A stretch of 64,000 bases of DNA from NCBI RefSeq assembly GCF_002095475.1, contig NZ_MLFR01000012.1:81066-145065 (forward strand), in the 5' to 3' direction. Shown here one piece after another: positions 53,625 to 63,849 of this stretch (position 1 is the first letter of the stretch; every line of letters starts with the position of its first letter). The position numbers were made by a program, and so were the translations under genes. A model generated the notes under the pieces. The model saw only the letters and a list, made by a program, of their open reading frames with translations, made no database searches and had not been told where the DNA came from. The stretch is from Pantoea rwandensis. Its GTDB lineage: Bacteria; Pseudomonadota; Gammaproteobacteria; Enterobacterales; Enterobacteriaceae.

Positions 53625-54782
53625 ATGAAAGCGATAGTCATTGGAGCGGGTATAGGTGGCATGAGCGCCGCGATTGCGCTCGAAAAAGCGGGATTTGAAA
53701 CTGCCGTGTTTGAAGCGGTAAAAGAGATGAAGCCGGTGGGTGCGGCGATCTCTATTTGGCCAAACGGGGTCAAATGCTTGAACGCCTTGGGTATGAAAGA
53801 ACCCCTGCGCGCGCTGGGCGGCAACATGGCATTTATGGCCTACAACGATGCGCACAGCGGTAGCACCCTCACCCGTTTCAGTATGTCGCCGCTGGTGCAA
53901 CAGGTGGGTGAGTACCCTTATCCGGTTGCACGAGCGGAATTGCAAGCGATGTTGCTCGATACCTATGGCCGGTCGCGGATTCAATTTGGCAAGCGCGTCA
54001 CCCAAGTCGAACAGACGCCAACCGGTGTCAGCGCCTGGTTCGACGATGGAAGCCAAGCCGAAGGTGATTTTCTGGTTGCCGCCGATGGAACACATTCGGT
54101 GGTTCGACACTACGTATTGGGTGAAAACGTTGAACGCCGCTACGCCGGTTACGTTAACTGGAATGGTTTGGTCACGGTGGATGAGCGTATCGCACCCGCC
54201 GATCAGTGGACTACGTTTGTCGGCGAAGGCAAGCGCGTATCACTGATGCCGGTCAGTGGTGACCGCTTTTACTTCTTCTTTGACGTACCGCTGCCGAAGG
54301 GATTAGCGGAAGATCGGTTATCACTTAAATCAGATTTACAGGGCTACTTCAAAGGCTGGGCCGCCCCGGTGCAACGCCTGATTGACGCCATTAACCCAGA
54401 GACCACCAATCGCGTTGAAATTCACGATATCGAGCCTTTTAGCCGTTTTGTAAAAGGGCGCGTCGCGCTGCTTGGCGATGCGGCTCACAGCACGACGCCA
54501 GACATTGGACAAGGTGGCTGCGCCGCGATGGAAGATGCCGTGGTGCTGGCACAAACGGTGGCATCACATTCGCTCGGGATCGAAGATGCACTGCAACGTT
54601 ATGAAGCACGACGCGTAGAACGCACCAAAGATTTGGTGTTGAAGGCGCGGAAACGCTGCGATGTGACCCATGCAAAAGATGCCGCGGTGACGGCCGCGTG
54701 GTATGAGGATTTGAAAAATGAGACCGGCGAGCGGGTGCTGGCCGGTATGTGTGACACCATCGAAGGGGGGCCGTTGGGTTAA
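53625..54782 (+). CDS. hpxO: FAD-dependent urate hydroxylase HpxO
   Basis: Flavoprotein monooxygenase of 385 residues that hydroxylates urate to 5-hydroxyisourate using NADH and O2. It matches Klebsiella HpxO closely: the N-terminal GAGIGGMSAAIALE (about 8-21), the GAAISIWPNGVKCLNALGM run (about 39-57), YVNWNGLVTVDE and DQWTTFVGEGKRVSLMPVS (about 175-215), and the second FAD motif ALLGDAAHSTTP (about 280-291). AAAGGAG precedes the ATG. No other hpx genes are adjacent, but guaD lies 2 kb away, so purine catabolism genes are loosely grouped here. Confidence 0.93.
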   Translation: MKAIVIGAGIGGMSAAIALEKAGFETAVFEAVKEMKPVGAAISIWPNGVKCLNALGMKEPLRALGGNMAFMAYNDAHSGSTLTRFSMSPLVQQVGEYPYPVARAELQAMLLDTYGRSRIQFGKRVTQVEQTPTGVSAWFDDGSQAEGDFLVAADGTHSVVRHYVLGENVERRYAGYVNWNGLVTVDERIAPADQWTTFVGEGKRVSLMPVSGDRFYFFFDVPLPKGLAEDRLSLKSDLQGYFKGWAAPVQRLIDAINPETTNRVEIHDIEPFSRFVKGRVALLGDAAHSTTPDIGQGGCAAMEDAVVLAQTVASHSLGIEDALQRYEARRVERTKDLVLKARKRCDVTHAKDAAVTAAWYEDLKNETGERVLAGMCDTIEGGPLG

Positions 54783-54788
54783 GCGGTA

Positions 54789-54810
54789 CGGGCGCATTCA
54801 GGTGCGCCCG
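54789..54810. terminator. Hairpin between hpxO and dcp (GGGCGCA family)
   Basis: Stem CGGGCGCA / TGCGCCCG with a 6-base loop in the 33-base gap between convergent genes. Confidence 0.6.
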
Positions 54811-54815
54811 ATCAA

Positions 54816-56867
54816 CTACGCGTCTTCCAACCCGCGATTTTTCAACATCGGACCAATCTCTGGCGCTTTACCGCGCCATGCCAGCCATAAATGCTGCAAA
54901 TCGCTGCTGTTGCCGCGTGACAGGATATGCTCACGGAATTGCTGACCGTTCTCGCGAGTGAGCCCTCCTCGCTCAACAAACGCCTGATAGCCGTCATCTG
55001 CCAGCATCTGCGTCCAGATATAGGCGTAATAACCCGCGGCGTAACCCCCTCCCCAGATGTGGCGGAAGTAGCTGGAACGATAACGTGGCGGCACAGCGGC
55101 CAACGCCATGTTCTCGGCGGACAGCGCCTGTAACTCAAAGTGGCTGACATCCTGCGGGTTGTCTTGCGTGGTCAACGAGTGCCATTGCAGGTCCAGTAAC
55201 GCCGCCGCCAGCAGTTCACTCATGTCATAGCCTTTGTTGAACTTCGATGCGCGAACCATCTTCTCACGCAACTCAACGGGCATGGCTTCACCACTCTGAT
55301 AATGGCGCGCATAGTTGGCAAACACTGCTTCGTTGCTGGCCCAGTGCTCATTAATCTGTGAAGGAAACTCGACAAAATCACGAGGCGTGGCAGTGCCTGA
55401 CAGGCTTGGATAGCGCTGCGAAGCGAACAAACCATGCAGCGCATGGCCAAACTCGTGGAACAGCGTAATCACCTCATCCCAACTCAGCAGCGCCGGTTGG
55501 CCCGCCTGAGGTTTGGTGTAGTTACACACGTTGTAAATCACCGGTTTGGTCGCGAGCAATGTCGTTTGATCAACGAAGTTGCTCATCCATGCGCCACCAC
55601 TTTTGTTGTCGCGTTTGTATAAATCGGTGTAGAACAGCGCCAGTGGCGTGTCATCCGCATCAAAGATTTCATACACGTTGACGTCCGGATGATAGACCGG
55701 CAAGTCGTGACGTTGCTGGAATCGAATGCCAAACAGCTGACTGGCGGACCAGAAGACACCTCTTTCCAACACACTGTTCAGTTCAAAGTAGGGGCGAATT
55801 TGGCTCTCATCTAACGCGTATTTAGCCTTACGCACCTGCTCAGCATAAAAATTCCAGTCCCACGCCCGTAATGTGAAGCTATGGTGCTGCTGTTCAATGG
55901 CTTGCTGGATATCGGCGGCCTCGCGCTCGGCGCGCGCTCGGGCAGCGGGTACAATATTCCGCATAAAGCTAAAGGCAGCATCCGGTGTTTTCGCCATCTG
56001 ATCCTGCATGCTCCACTCTGCATAGGTGTTGAAACCGAGCAGTTTCGCTTGTTGCGCGCGGAGTTGCGCCATGCGTAACACAATGGCGCGAGTATCGTTA
56101 TCATCCCCTTGCTCGCTGCGGGTCAGTGCCTGATTGAAGAGTGCCTCACGCGTTGCACGGACCTCCAGGGACTGTAATGCCGGTTGCTGGGTGGTATTTT
56201 GCAGAGGTAGCAGCCACTCTCCACTCAACCCACGCGCTTCTGCTGCGGCTTTGGCATGCGCCAGCTCCTCTTCACTCAATCCGGCCAGCGCCGCGGGACT
56301 ACTCACGGTATAGGCCCCTGCTTTTGTTGCCGCGAGAAGTTTATTACCGAAACGAGTGCTGAGTGTGGCTAACTCCTGATTGCAGGCACGAAGCTGGTCT
56401 TTATCGGCGTTATTCAGGCTTGCCCCAGCAAGCTGGAACTGTTGCCAGGTGACTTCCACCAGGCGCATAGCTTCTGCGTCAGGGCAGTGTGAGCCGCGGT
56501 GCTGATAAACGTTGTCAATACGGGCAAATAGCTGACTATTAAGATGGATTTCATCACTTAACGCGGTGAGCTTTGGCGTGATTAACTCATCAATCTCCTG
56601 CAGACGATCGCTGGTATTCGCCGACGTCATGGCTCCAAACACCATATTGACGCGTTTCAGCAGTTGGCCACAACGTTCTAATGCCTCATAAGTGTTGGCA
56701 AAGGTCGCCGGTTCACTATTACTGGCAATCGCTGCGACTTCCTGCCGTTTCTCTTCAATGCCGGCTTCCAGCGCGGGTAGAAAATCCTCTTCCTGAATGA
56801 GATCAAACGGCGGGGTTTGATAAGGCAAGGGACTGACGGTAAAAAACGGATTAACGCGTGAAGTCAT
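54816..56867 (-). CDS. dcp: Peptidyl-dipeptidase Dcp
   Basis: Zinc metallopeptidase of the M3 family, 683 residues (E. coli Dcp 681), removing C-terminal dipeptides from oligopeptides in the cytoplasm. The zinc motif HEFGHALHG (about residues 470-478) is followed about 25 residues on by the third ligand glutamate region (FVEFPSQINEHW). Start ATG 56867 with an AGGAG-type site upstream. In E. coli dcp is next to ydfG; here five kilobases separate them. Confidence 0.94.
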   Translation of the reverse strand: MTSRVNPFFTVSPLPYQTPPFDLIQEEDFLPALEAGIEEKRQEVAAIASNSEPATFANTYEALERCGQLLKRVNMVFGAMTSANTSDRLQEIDELITPKLTALSDEIHLNSQLFARIDNVYQHRGSHCPDAEAMRLVEVTWQQFQLAGASLNNADKDQLRACNQELATLSTRFGNKLLAATKAGAYTVSSPAALAGLSEEELAHAKAAAEARGLSGEWLLPLQNTTQQPALQSLEVRATREALFNQALTRSEQGDDNDTRAIVLRMAQLRAQQAKLLGFNTYAEWSMQDQMAKTPDAAFSFMRNIVPAARARAEREAADIQQAIEQQHHSFTLRAWDWNFYAEQVRKAKYALDESQIRPYFELNSVLERGVFWSASQLFGIRFQQRHDLPVYHPDVNVYEIFDADDTPLALFYTDLYKRDNKSGGAWMSNFVDQTTLLATKPVIYNVCNYTKPQAGQPALLSWDEVITLFHEFGHALHGLFASQRYPSLSGTATPRDFVEFPSQINEHWASNEAVFANYARHYQSGEAMPVELREKMVRASKFNKGYDMSELLAAALLDLQWHSLTTQDNPQDVSHFELQALSAENMALAAVPPRYRSSYFRHIWGGGYAAGYYAYIWTQMLADDGYQAFVERGGLTRENGQQFREHILSRGNSSDLQHLWLAWRGKAPEIGPMLKNRGLEDA

Positions 56868-56916
56868 TATCGCTCCTGATAATCAGCAACGCCGCAACAG
56901 GTGCGGCGGGATGCTT

Positions 56917-58275
56917 CTATCCTGGCAGTTTCGACGGCTGGCAACAACCTTCAACAGGCTGATGTGTACCCTGCTGCCATACTGGCCTGCCGCTGACCCA
57001 GGTTTGATAAATGTTGCGATCATCGCCCAGCGTCATCATCACAAATAACCGCTCCCAGATGTCTTTGCTGTTGACGCTGCGCAGTTTTTGCAGAGGGGAG
57101 ACTGCCGGGTCAAGCACTACAAAATCGGCCTCTTTACCGGCGTTGAAGTTGCCAATTTTGTCATCCAGGTCCAGCGCATGCGCGCCACCTAACGTCGCAT
57201 GATAAAAGGCTTCGCAGGCACTGAGCTTGTACTGCTGCAGTTGACCGACTTTGTATGCCTCACCCAGCGTTTGCAGCATACTGAACGTGGTGCCTGCTCC
57301 CACATCAGTTCCGACGCCCATACGCACCCCCTGTTGCCAGCAGCGTTTGATATTGAACAGACCACTGCCAAGGAACAGGTTTGACGTCGGGCAAAAGGCG
57401 ATCGATGAATCAGTATCGTGCAGGCATTGCCACTCTCGATCCTCCAGATGCAGGCAGTGCGCAAACACGCTGCGTTTGCCGGTGAGTTGATGCTGGTGAT
57501 ACACATCCAGATAGCCGTCGTGCTCAGGGAATAAAGCTTTAACCCACGCAATCTCCTGTTGATTCTCGCTGAGATGCGTATGTAGCCAGGTGTCTGGGAA
57601 GGCTTCACGCAACTGGCGCACCTTCTCCAGCAATTCAGGTGAAGAGGTTGGCGCAAAGCGCGGTGTCAGCGCATAGCTAAGGCGGCCTCGATGGTGCCAA
57701 CGCTCAATCAACGCTTTGGTTTGCTGGTAACTCTCTTCTGGCGTTTCTGTCAGATAGTCAGGCGCATTGCGGTCCATCATGACTTTTCCCGCAATCAGCC
57801 GCATATCCAGTTTTTCTGCCGCACTGAAAAGCGCGTCCACGGACTGAGGATGGACGGTGCCAAATACCAATGCACTGGTCGTTCCGTTCGCCAGCAACTG
57901 TTGTAAGAAAAAGGCGGACATCTGCTCAGCGTGGTTCGGGCAGTGATATTGGCTCTCCACCGGAAAAGTATATTGATTCAACCATTCCAGTAATTGCTCA
58001 CCAAAAGCACCGATCATCTCCGTTTGCGGATAATGAATATGCGTGTCGATAAAGCCAGGGACGATCAGTTTGCCACGCAGATCGATGACCTGCGTAACAT
58101 CAACTCGCCCTTCTGCGATCTCCCAACTTTCCAGCGTGACCACTTTGCCCTCACGCAACGTCAGCAGACCATCTTCGAGATAGCGCGCGTTGGCGAGGAT
58201 GTCATCTGGCTGGGTAGCCAGAGCCGTAATATCAAAAAAGCTGGCGCGCAGCAGAGTTTCAGAGGCGTAAGGCAT
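56917..58275 (-). CDS. guaD: Guanine deaminase GuaD
   Basis: Amidohydrolase of 452 residues that deaminates guanine to xanthine. The metal site is visible: GFIDTHIHYPQ (about residues 74-84), the guanine-deaminase-type GEQLLEWLNQYTFPVE (about 91-106), THLSEN (about 240-245), VFAHCLHL (about 273-280) and GTDVGAGTTFSML (about 328-340). ATG 58275 has AAGGAA upstream; the longer frame from 58341 is unsupported. It probably works with hpxO in purine salvage and nitrogen release. Confidence 0.93.
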   Translation of the reverse strand: MPYASETLLRASFFDITALATQPDDILANARYLEDGLLTLREGKVVTLESWEIAEGRVDVTQVIDLRGKLIVPGFIDTHIHYPQTEMIGAFGEQLLEWLNQYTFPVESQYHCPNHAEQMSAFFLQQLLANGTTSALVFGTVHPQSVDALFSAAEKLDMRLIAGKVMMDRNAPDYLTETPEESYQQTKALIERWHHRGRLSYALTPRFAPTSSPELLEKVRQLREAFPDTWLHTHLSENQQEIAWVKALFPEHDGYLDVYHQHQLTGKRSVFAHCLHLEDREWQCLHDTDSSIAFCPTSNLFLGSGLFNIKRCWQQGVRMGVGTDVGAGTTFSMLQTLGEAYKVGQLQQYKLSACEAFYHATLGGAHALDLDDKIGNFNAGKEADFVVLDPAVSPLQKLRSVNSKDIWERLFVMMTLGDDRNIYQTWVSGRPVWQQGTHQPVEGCCQPSKLPG

Positions 58276-58783
58276 AGCGATTCCTTGGACCATGTCGTTG
58301 CAGATGATTGCCTTAAGAACAATTTGCAAGAGACATGCCAATACAAAGGAAAATAGCGTTTGTTTTCAATGAGCTAAATTCACGCACGCAAACGAATGCG
58401 CAAACGGTTGCCTCCTGGGGCAAACTTAAAGCTCTGAGGATTCACACTTAAAAAGGGGTAACAGGAAGATGATGATGCGCCAACGATGTGCAGTGATGCA
58501 CGATTCCGGTGCAAAGCAACACTTCAATAAATCCGTGGGGTTTTCATTTAAACAGAAGAGGAAAAGTGCAAAGAGCTAATCATATCTCCCATCAATTAAA
58601 AGGAGAATCACTGCCAGATATATTAGCTTAAGAAAAACCGGATGAAAATCGTCTTGTTAAAACTCAAAAAGAAAGATTATTGTCTGCTTTTCTTTTAATG
58701 CCGTTGATATTAATTGGGATTTATCTCTTTAAAAACTAATATCTGACTTCCAGGGAACCGCAAATCACATAAGAGCGACATTT
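58276..58783. other. Intergenic region without a supported gene
   Basis: About 500 bases between guaD (minus) and the broken hydrolase gene (plus). It must hold the guaD promoter, which I could not place. No open frame with a ribosome-binding site, repeat, or riboswitch-like fold is evident. Confidence 0.5.
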
Positions 58784-59838
58784 ATGTTTAATCGCATGAT
58801 ATCAGGAGTGGCGGGTGCCATTCTGTTAACCTTATCACCAATGACACACGCCGCCAGTCAATTACCTGCCCCACAAGAGGCTGACTGGGTGGCGAAAGAA
58901 TTTCGCTTTAACAGCGGTGAAAAAATCAACGATCTGCGTATTCACTATATAACACTGGGTGATAAGAATAAACCGGCGGTATTATTACTTCACGGTACTA
59001 ACCAGCCTTTGAGCGCCTTTCTCGCCCCAGGATTTGCAGCAGAGCTCTTTGGTCCAGGCCAAGCCCTCGATATCCGCAAATACTTCATTATTATCCCCGA
59101 AGGGATTGGGTCAGGAAAATCAACTAAACCTTCTGATGGCTTAAGGATGGCCTTCCCGCACTACGATTATGACGATATGGTGACCGCACAATATCGGTTA
59201 ATTAAAGAAGGTTTGGGGATCTCGCATCTACGCCTCGTAATGGGGTATTCCATGGGTGGCATGCAGACCTGGTTGTGGGGGGAAAAGTACCCGACCATGA
59301 TGGATAAGCTGGTGCCGATGCTTCGCAACCTAACGAGTTGTCTGGGCGCAACTGGATGCTACGCCGCATGTTGATTGAATCGATTAAAGGCGACCCGGCG
59401 TGGGCTGAAGGGAATTACCAGCAGCAACCCCCTGCGCTGAAAACGGCGAATATTATGTTCAGTATTGCAACCACAGGCGGCACGCTGGCTTATCAGCACA
59501 AAGCCCCTACTCACGCCTTAGCCGATAAACTGGTGGATGAGCGTCTTGCTGCACCGGTGACGGCAGATGCCAACGATTTCATTTATATCTGGAACTCATC
59601 CGCAAATTATAACGCGATGCCTGGTTTGAGCCGTATTACTGCCCCCATGCTCATTATTAATTCCGCAGATGACGAACGAAACCCTGTTGAAACCGGCATT
59701 TTGCAAGGGGAGTTACATCAGATAAAACATGCCGAGTTATTTGTTATACCGGCAAGTGCTGAAACCAGCGGACACGGCACCATGATGCAAGCCAAGTTTT
59801 ATCATCAGAAGCTGCAAAATTTCATGGCAAAAGACTAA
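58784..59838 (+). pseudogene. Exported alpha/beta-fold hydrolase, interrupted by a one-base deletion
   Basis: Alpha/beta hydrolase of the homoserine-acetyltransferase-like group with a signal peptide (cut near THA-AS). The catalytic set is present across two frames: nucleophile serine in GYSMGGM (about residue 155), acid in NSADDERNP, histidine in SGHGTM. The reading frame breaks at about 59320: after LVPM the frame shifts by minus one. Restoring one base (G after 59320) gives LVPMASQPNELSGRNWMLRRM, the family-typical continuation. The intact protein would have about 351 residues. Either recent inactivation or a sequencing error; no other damage is seen. Confidence 0.8.
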
Positions 59839-59957
59839 AAACGTCAAATTAAACATGATTTAAGTTAACGATTAAGAAGTCACAAATGTGGCTTCTTGGT
59901 ACGTTAATTTATCAACATTTATCATCTCGCTATTTTATCAATATCAGGGAATACACG

Positions 59958-61576
59958 ATGTTTCGAAGGATAAAGATTCGCACAGCACTGAGCATGATGG
60001 TTTTTTCATTGACCGCATTACTGTTGTTCGTCGGTATATTGGGATTGGTTGCCGTCCAGTCCGGTAATAAATCCTTTGCCACTGTGGATACAGAGGTATT
60101 ACCAGGTCTGGTCGCACTGAATGAGAGCTCAGAATTATTATTACGTGGGCGACTGGACTTACGTCTCTATGAATCGCTCGTCGCAACGGTGACACTGAAA
60201 AAGCCAAAATTGCACTCGAGCGTGCCAGAGGCAAGATAGATAACGCCAGTGCTAAATGGCAGGAATACCTTAAGTATCCGCAATCTTCAGCAGAGAAACC
60301 GATTGCGGCTGAAATGGCCGCAACGCGTGAAGCGCTAATGAAGGAATTTATTAATCCGGCATTTGCCGCGCTGGAAGCCGGTAAATTGGATGAGTACCGC
60401 CAGCGCGCTGGAAAATCAACGACGCTGTATGGTGCGTTCGATCAGGCTTCAAAGGCGCTGGTCGCCTTTAAATTAAAAAGTATTGATGTCGCTTATGATG
60501 ACTCCAGTGCCCGAGTTAAACGCATGGAGTTGACGCTCTACATTTGTATTGCTTGTGCGCTGGTACTTGCAGGCCTGGCTTGGTCAGTGATGACCAATCT
60601 GATTGTGAAACCACTTAACCATGTGATTACGGTATTTGACCGTATCGCAGAAGGCGATTTGCGCGCACGTATCGATATCTCCGGTAAAAATGAAATTGCT
60701 CAACTCTTCGCGGCAGTACAGCGCATGCGGGATGGGTTGGAAAACATGGTGCTAATGGTACGCAATGGTACAAACGCCATCGGCACCGGTGTGGAAGAAA
60801 TTGCCATCGGTAATATCGATCTTTCCAGCCGTACTGAACAGCAGGCTGCCTCGCTGGACGAAACCGCCTCCAGCATGGAGCAGATCATGGCAACGGTGCA
60901 AAATAACGAAGATAACACCCGCAAAGCCAATGCCCTTTCTCAGAAGGCCTCGGACTCAGCTTCTCGTGGCGCAAATGTTGTATCCGAAGTCGTGGCGACC
61001 ATGAGTTCAATCGAGAAAAGCTCAGCCAAAATTGGTGATATTGTCGGGGTGATTGACGGTATAGCCTTCCAGACCAACCTGCTGGCCTTAAACGCTGCGG
61101 TTGAAGCGGCGCGTGCCGGTGAAGCAGGACGCGGATTTGCTGTTGTAGCCTCGGAGGTCCGGGTGCTCGCCCAGCGCAGCGCCACTGCCGCGAAGGAAAT
61201 TGGCAGTATGATCAATCACTCACTGAGCAATATTGAGCAGGGTTCAGGATTAGTCAAAGATGCTGGAGTCACCATGAATGAAGTTATGCTCGACGTGAAG
61301 AAAGTCGTCGAGATCATGGATGAAGTGATGCTGGCTTCTGGAGAACAGACGCGTGGCATTTCACAGATTAATATCGCCATTCAGCAGATGGACGGCGTGA
61401 CTCAGCAAAATGCTTCATTGGTTTCTGAAGTCGCAACAGCGGCCAGCTCGCTGCAACAACAGGTCGTGAACTTGCAACAGTGCGTGACTCAGTTCCAGGT
61501 TGATGACGACAAAACAGCGTTAGCCGCTGACCTCTATTTAGGTTCACAGGACCTGGCGTTCACCCATATCCGCTAA
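59958..61576 (+). pseudogene. Methyl-accepting chemotaxis protein, interrupted by a one-base deletion
   Basis: Chemoreceptor that would be about 539 residues: membrane helix 1 (about 9-32), a periplasmic four-helix ligand domain, helix 2 (about 190-212), a HAMP domain ([10 protein letters not shown] onward) and the signalling hairpin with the conserved tip [21 protein letters not shown]. The first frame ends at 60239; the rest resumes one frame earlier. The break is near 60185-60188: inserting one base restores SLVA-x-GDTEKAK and the rest of the ligand domain. There is no C-terminal NWETF tether. Inactive as read, otherwise undamaged. Confidence 0.85.
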
Positions 61577-61587
61577 ATGATACTATC

Positions 61588-61618
61588 GAGGCCGCTGCTG
61601 CAACCCGGTGTCGGCCTC
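61588..61618 (+). terminator. Hairpin after the chemoreceptor gene
   Basis: Stem GAGGCCG / CGGCCTC with a 17-base loop, 12 bases after the stop. There is no T-run directly after it, so it is a weak candidate. Confidence 0.4.
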
Positions 61619-61837
61619 ACTATCCCCGCTGCTTTACAACCATCAATTTCTTATTTGTCATTGTGTTACATTCTGTGGCATGAATGTTCCATCGCAAACC
61701 TAACTGGGTTGACATCACCAATCCGTAACTGGCAACGTAATCACTAAGTGCCTTTACGCCTCTTTTTCTTTAATGATTGTTTTTAATCTTAAAATCAATC
61801 AGTTAACTTCAAGTGCAATAATTTAAGGAACAGTGAG

Positions 61838-62584
61838 ATGATTATTTTTGTTACGGGTGCCACTGCCGGTTTTGGTCAAAGTATTACTCGCCGCTTCATT
61901 GCTACAGGTCACAAAGTGATCGCCAGCGGACGTCGTGCTGAACGTTTGAAAGACTTGAAAGATGAGTTGGGCGACAATCTGTATACCGTTCAGTTGGACG
62001 TACGTAATCGTGCTGCTATCGATGAAGCGATTGCGGCTTTGCCTGCTGAATGGCGCAATATTGATGTGCTGGTCAACAATGCCGGTCTGGCGCTGGGTGT
62101 CGAACCAGCGCACAAAGCGAACATTGAAGACTGGGAAAATATGATCGACACCAACAACAAAGGGTTGGTGTATATGACGCGCGCCGTACTCCCTGCCATG
62201 GTGGAACGCAACGTCGGGCATATTGTGAACATTGGTTCCATCGCCGGTAGCTGGCCTTATCTCGGCGGGAACGTTTACGGCGCCACCAAAGCTTTCGTGC
62301 GTCAGTTCAGCCTTAACCTGCGTACCGATTTACATGGCACCGCACTGCGCGTCACCGATATTGAGCCCGGCTTAGTGGGCGGCACCGAATTCTCTAATGT
62401 GCGTTTCAAAGGCGATGATGGCCGCGCCGATGCGGTTTACGAAGGCACTACCGCGTTGACCGCAGAAGATGTGACTGAAGCGGTTTACTGGGTGACCACT
62501 CTGCCTAAGCACGTCAACATCAACACGTTGGAAATCATGCCGGTTGCACAGACGCTTGCCGGTTTGAAAGTGCACAAGGGCTGA
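61838..62584 (+). CDS. ydfG: NADP-dependent 3-hydroxy acid dehydrogenase YdfG
   Basis: Short-chain dehydrogenase of 248 residues, closely matching E. coli YdfG, which oxidises L-allo-threonine, serine and 3-hydroxy acids with NADP and also reduces malonic semialdehyde. The N-terminal cofactor motif is TGATAGFG (about 6-13), with NADP-type SGRRAERL (about 30-37). The catalytic set is S134 (IGSIAGS), Y147 and K151 (YGATK). The gap of 261 bases upstream has no gene. Confidence 0.95.
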   Translation: MIIFVTGATAGFGQSITRRFIATGHKVIASGRRAERLKDLKDELGDNLYTVQLDVRNRAAIDEAIAALPAEWRNIDVLVNNAGLALGVEPAHKANIEDWENMIDTNNKGLVYMTRAVLPAMVERNVGHIVNIGSIAGSWPYLGGNVYGATKAFVRQFSLNLRTDLHGTALRVTDIEPGLVGGTEFSNVRFKGDDGRADAVYEGTTALTAEDVTEAVYWVTTLPKHVNINTLEIMPVAQTLAGLKVHKG

Positions 62585-62593
62585 TATTGACTC

Positions 62594-62618
62594 AGGGCGC
62601 ACCTGCGGTGTGCGCCCT
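62594..62618. terminator. Hairpin between ydfG and ynfA (GGGCGCA family)
   Basis: Perfect 9-bp stem AGGGCGCAC / GTGCGCCCT with a 7-base loop. It touches the stop codon of ynfA on the minus strand and lies ten bases after ydfG. Confidence 0.6.
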
Positions 62619-62946
62619 ACGCGCGACCCCATCCGGTGACAATGATCAGCATGCCACTAAACGCCACCAACGCCCCAACCCAATCCCATGCACTTAATTT
62701 GACGCCATCGACCACGCGCAACCATATCAGCGCTGTCATCACGTACACGCCGCCGTAAGCTGCATAAACACGCCCACTGGCAGCAGGATGTAAGGTCAGC
62801 AGCCAGACAAACAGTGCCAGACTGGCCGCCGCAGGCACCAATACCCACGCCGTCATCCCCTTCTTCAACCACAGCCACGGCAGAAAACAGCCAACAATTT
62901 CTGCGATCGCAGTGATAAAAAACAGTAACGCGGTTTTCACCAGCAT
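62617..62946 (-). CDS. ynfA: YnfA-family inner membrane protein
   Basis: Four-helix membrane protein of 109 residues in the UPF0060/YnfA family, related to small multidrug-resistance (SMR) transporters. It contains the strongly conserved [18 protein letters not shown] segment (about residues 56-73) and a WLRVVDG motif (about 79-85). ATG 62946 is chosen to match the family start; frames from 62958 are possible. YnfA has been reported to affect drug efflux in Shigella; physiological role not settled. Confidence 0.93.
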   Translation of the reverse strand: MLVKTALLFFITAIAEIVGCFLPWLWLKKGMTAWVLVPAAASLALFVWLLTLHPAASGRVYAAYGGVYVMTALIWLRVVDGVKLSAWDWVGALVAFSGMLIIVTGWGRA

Positions 62947-63077
62947 ATAAATTCTCACTCTAGCCTAAACAGACGGCTCACCGCTGGTGAGCAAAGAAGC
63001 AGCGATGATATACTAGCGCCCAAGGTTGTTACAGCCGCTTTTCCCGGCTGGGCTGTTGTTAACTAAAGGAAATGACA

Positions 63078-63413
63078 ATGAAAAAACTGTTTTCTGTTTT
63101 GCTGGCTGGCGTATTGACCTCCAGCGCGCTGCTGGCTGCACCGCTGGCATCAGCACAAACCGATCGGCTGATTATTGAAAACGGCAATAGTGCTTCCAGT
63201 AATGAAGCTGCGCGTCAAAGCAAAGAGCAGTGGAATGACACCAAAAATCTGCGTGGCAAAGTGAACACGCGTGTCGAGAAAGAGTTTGATAAGGCGGATA
63301 AAGCTTTTGATACTCGTGACTCCTGCGAAAAGAGTTACAACGTTAACGCTTATTGGGAACCGAATACCTTACGTTGCCTCGATCGCCGCACTGGCCGTAC
63401 CGTTGCACCTTAA
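63078..63413 (+). CDS. ynfB: YnfB/UPF0482 periplasmic protein
   Basis: Exported protein of 111 residues, matching E. coli YnfB. The signal peptide (about 27 residues, cut near ASA-QT) is followed by the family core [17 protein letters not shown] (about 53-69) and [17 protein letters not shown] (about 92-108). ATG 63078 is preferred over 63072 from AAAGGA spacing. Function unknown; conserved in Enterobacterales next to ynfA. Confidence 0.93.
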   Translation: MKKLFSVLLAGVLTSSALLAAPLASAQTDRLIIENGNSASSNEAARQSKEQWNDTKNLRGKVNTRVEKEFDKADKAFDTRDSCEKSYNVNAYWEPNTLRCLDRRTGRTVAP

Positions 63414-63465
63414 TTCGCTGTTGCTGCTATAGTTTTCTAGGGAATTCAGAACCAAGGAGAGTGTG

Positions 63466-63762
63466 ATGAAAAAACGTAATGCAGTGATGTTGATGGCGAT
63501 GCTGGCGCTGCCTGTATTGGCGCAGGCCTCCTGTGAGAGTGTTAGAGCGGATATCAGTAAGAAGATCGTCAGTAATGGCGTAGCCGAATCGGACTTTACG
63601 CTGGATATCGTTCCCAATGATCAAGCCGATCAGGCGGGTGGGCAGGTTGTAGGGCACTGTGAGAACGATAGCCAGAAAATCGTTTACAAGAAAAATGGCC
63701 GTGACACTGAAAGTAATGTGCCGGCCAGCGCAGGCAGTTCACAGGACGCACCTGCACAGTAA
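63466..63762 (+). CDS. ynfD: YnfD/DUF1161 exported protein
   Basis: Exported protein of 98 residues of the DUF1161 family, matching E. coli YnfD. The signal peptide is cut near AQA-SC; the mature part has two cysteines (SCESVRADISKKI and VVGHCENDS) likely forming a disulfide, and the family motif IVPNDQ. ATG 63466 has AAGGAG six bases upstream. Function unknown. Confidence 0.92.
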   Translation: MKKRNAVMLMAMLALPVLAQASCESVRADISKKIVSNGVAESDFTLDIVPNDQADQAGGQVVGHCENDSQKIVYKKNGRDTESNVPASAGSSQDAPAQ

Positions 63763-63816
63763 TGTTGAACGGGCGGCACTTAGCCCTAATGCATTTCATT
63801 AAGCTTTGTTCGAGTG

Positions 63817-63844
63817 AGGCTGCCATTTTTAGAAGTGGCAGCCT
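63817..63844 (+). terminator. Strong rho-independent terminator after ynfD
   Basis: Perfect 9-bp stem AGGCTGCCA / TGGCAGCCT with a 10-base loop, followed by TTTCTTTT. Confidence 0.85.
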
Positions 63845-63849
63845 TTTCT

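Noticed and set aside
59320..59374. Programmed frameshift in the hydrolase gene
   Set aside because: No slippery heptamer or downstream stem is evident, and one added base restores a family-typical sequence, so a deletion or sequencing error is simpler.
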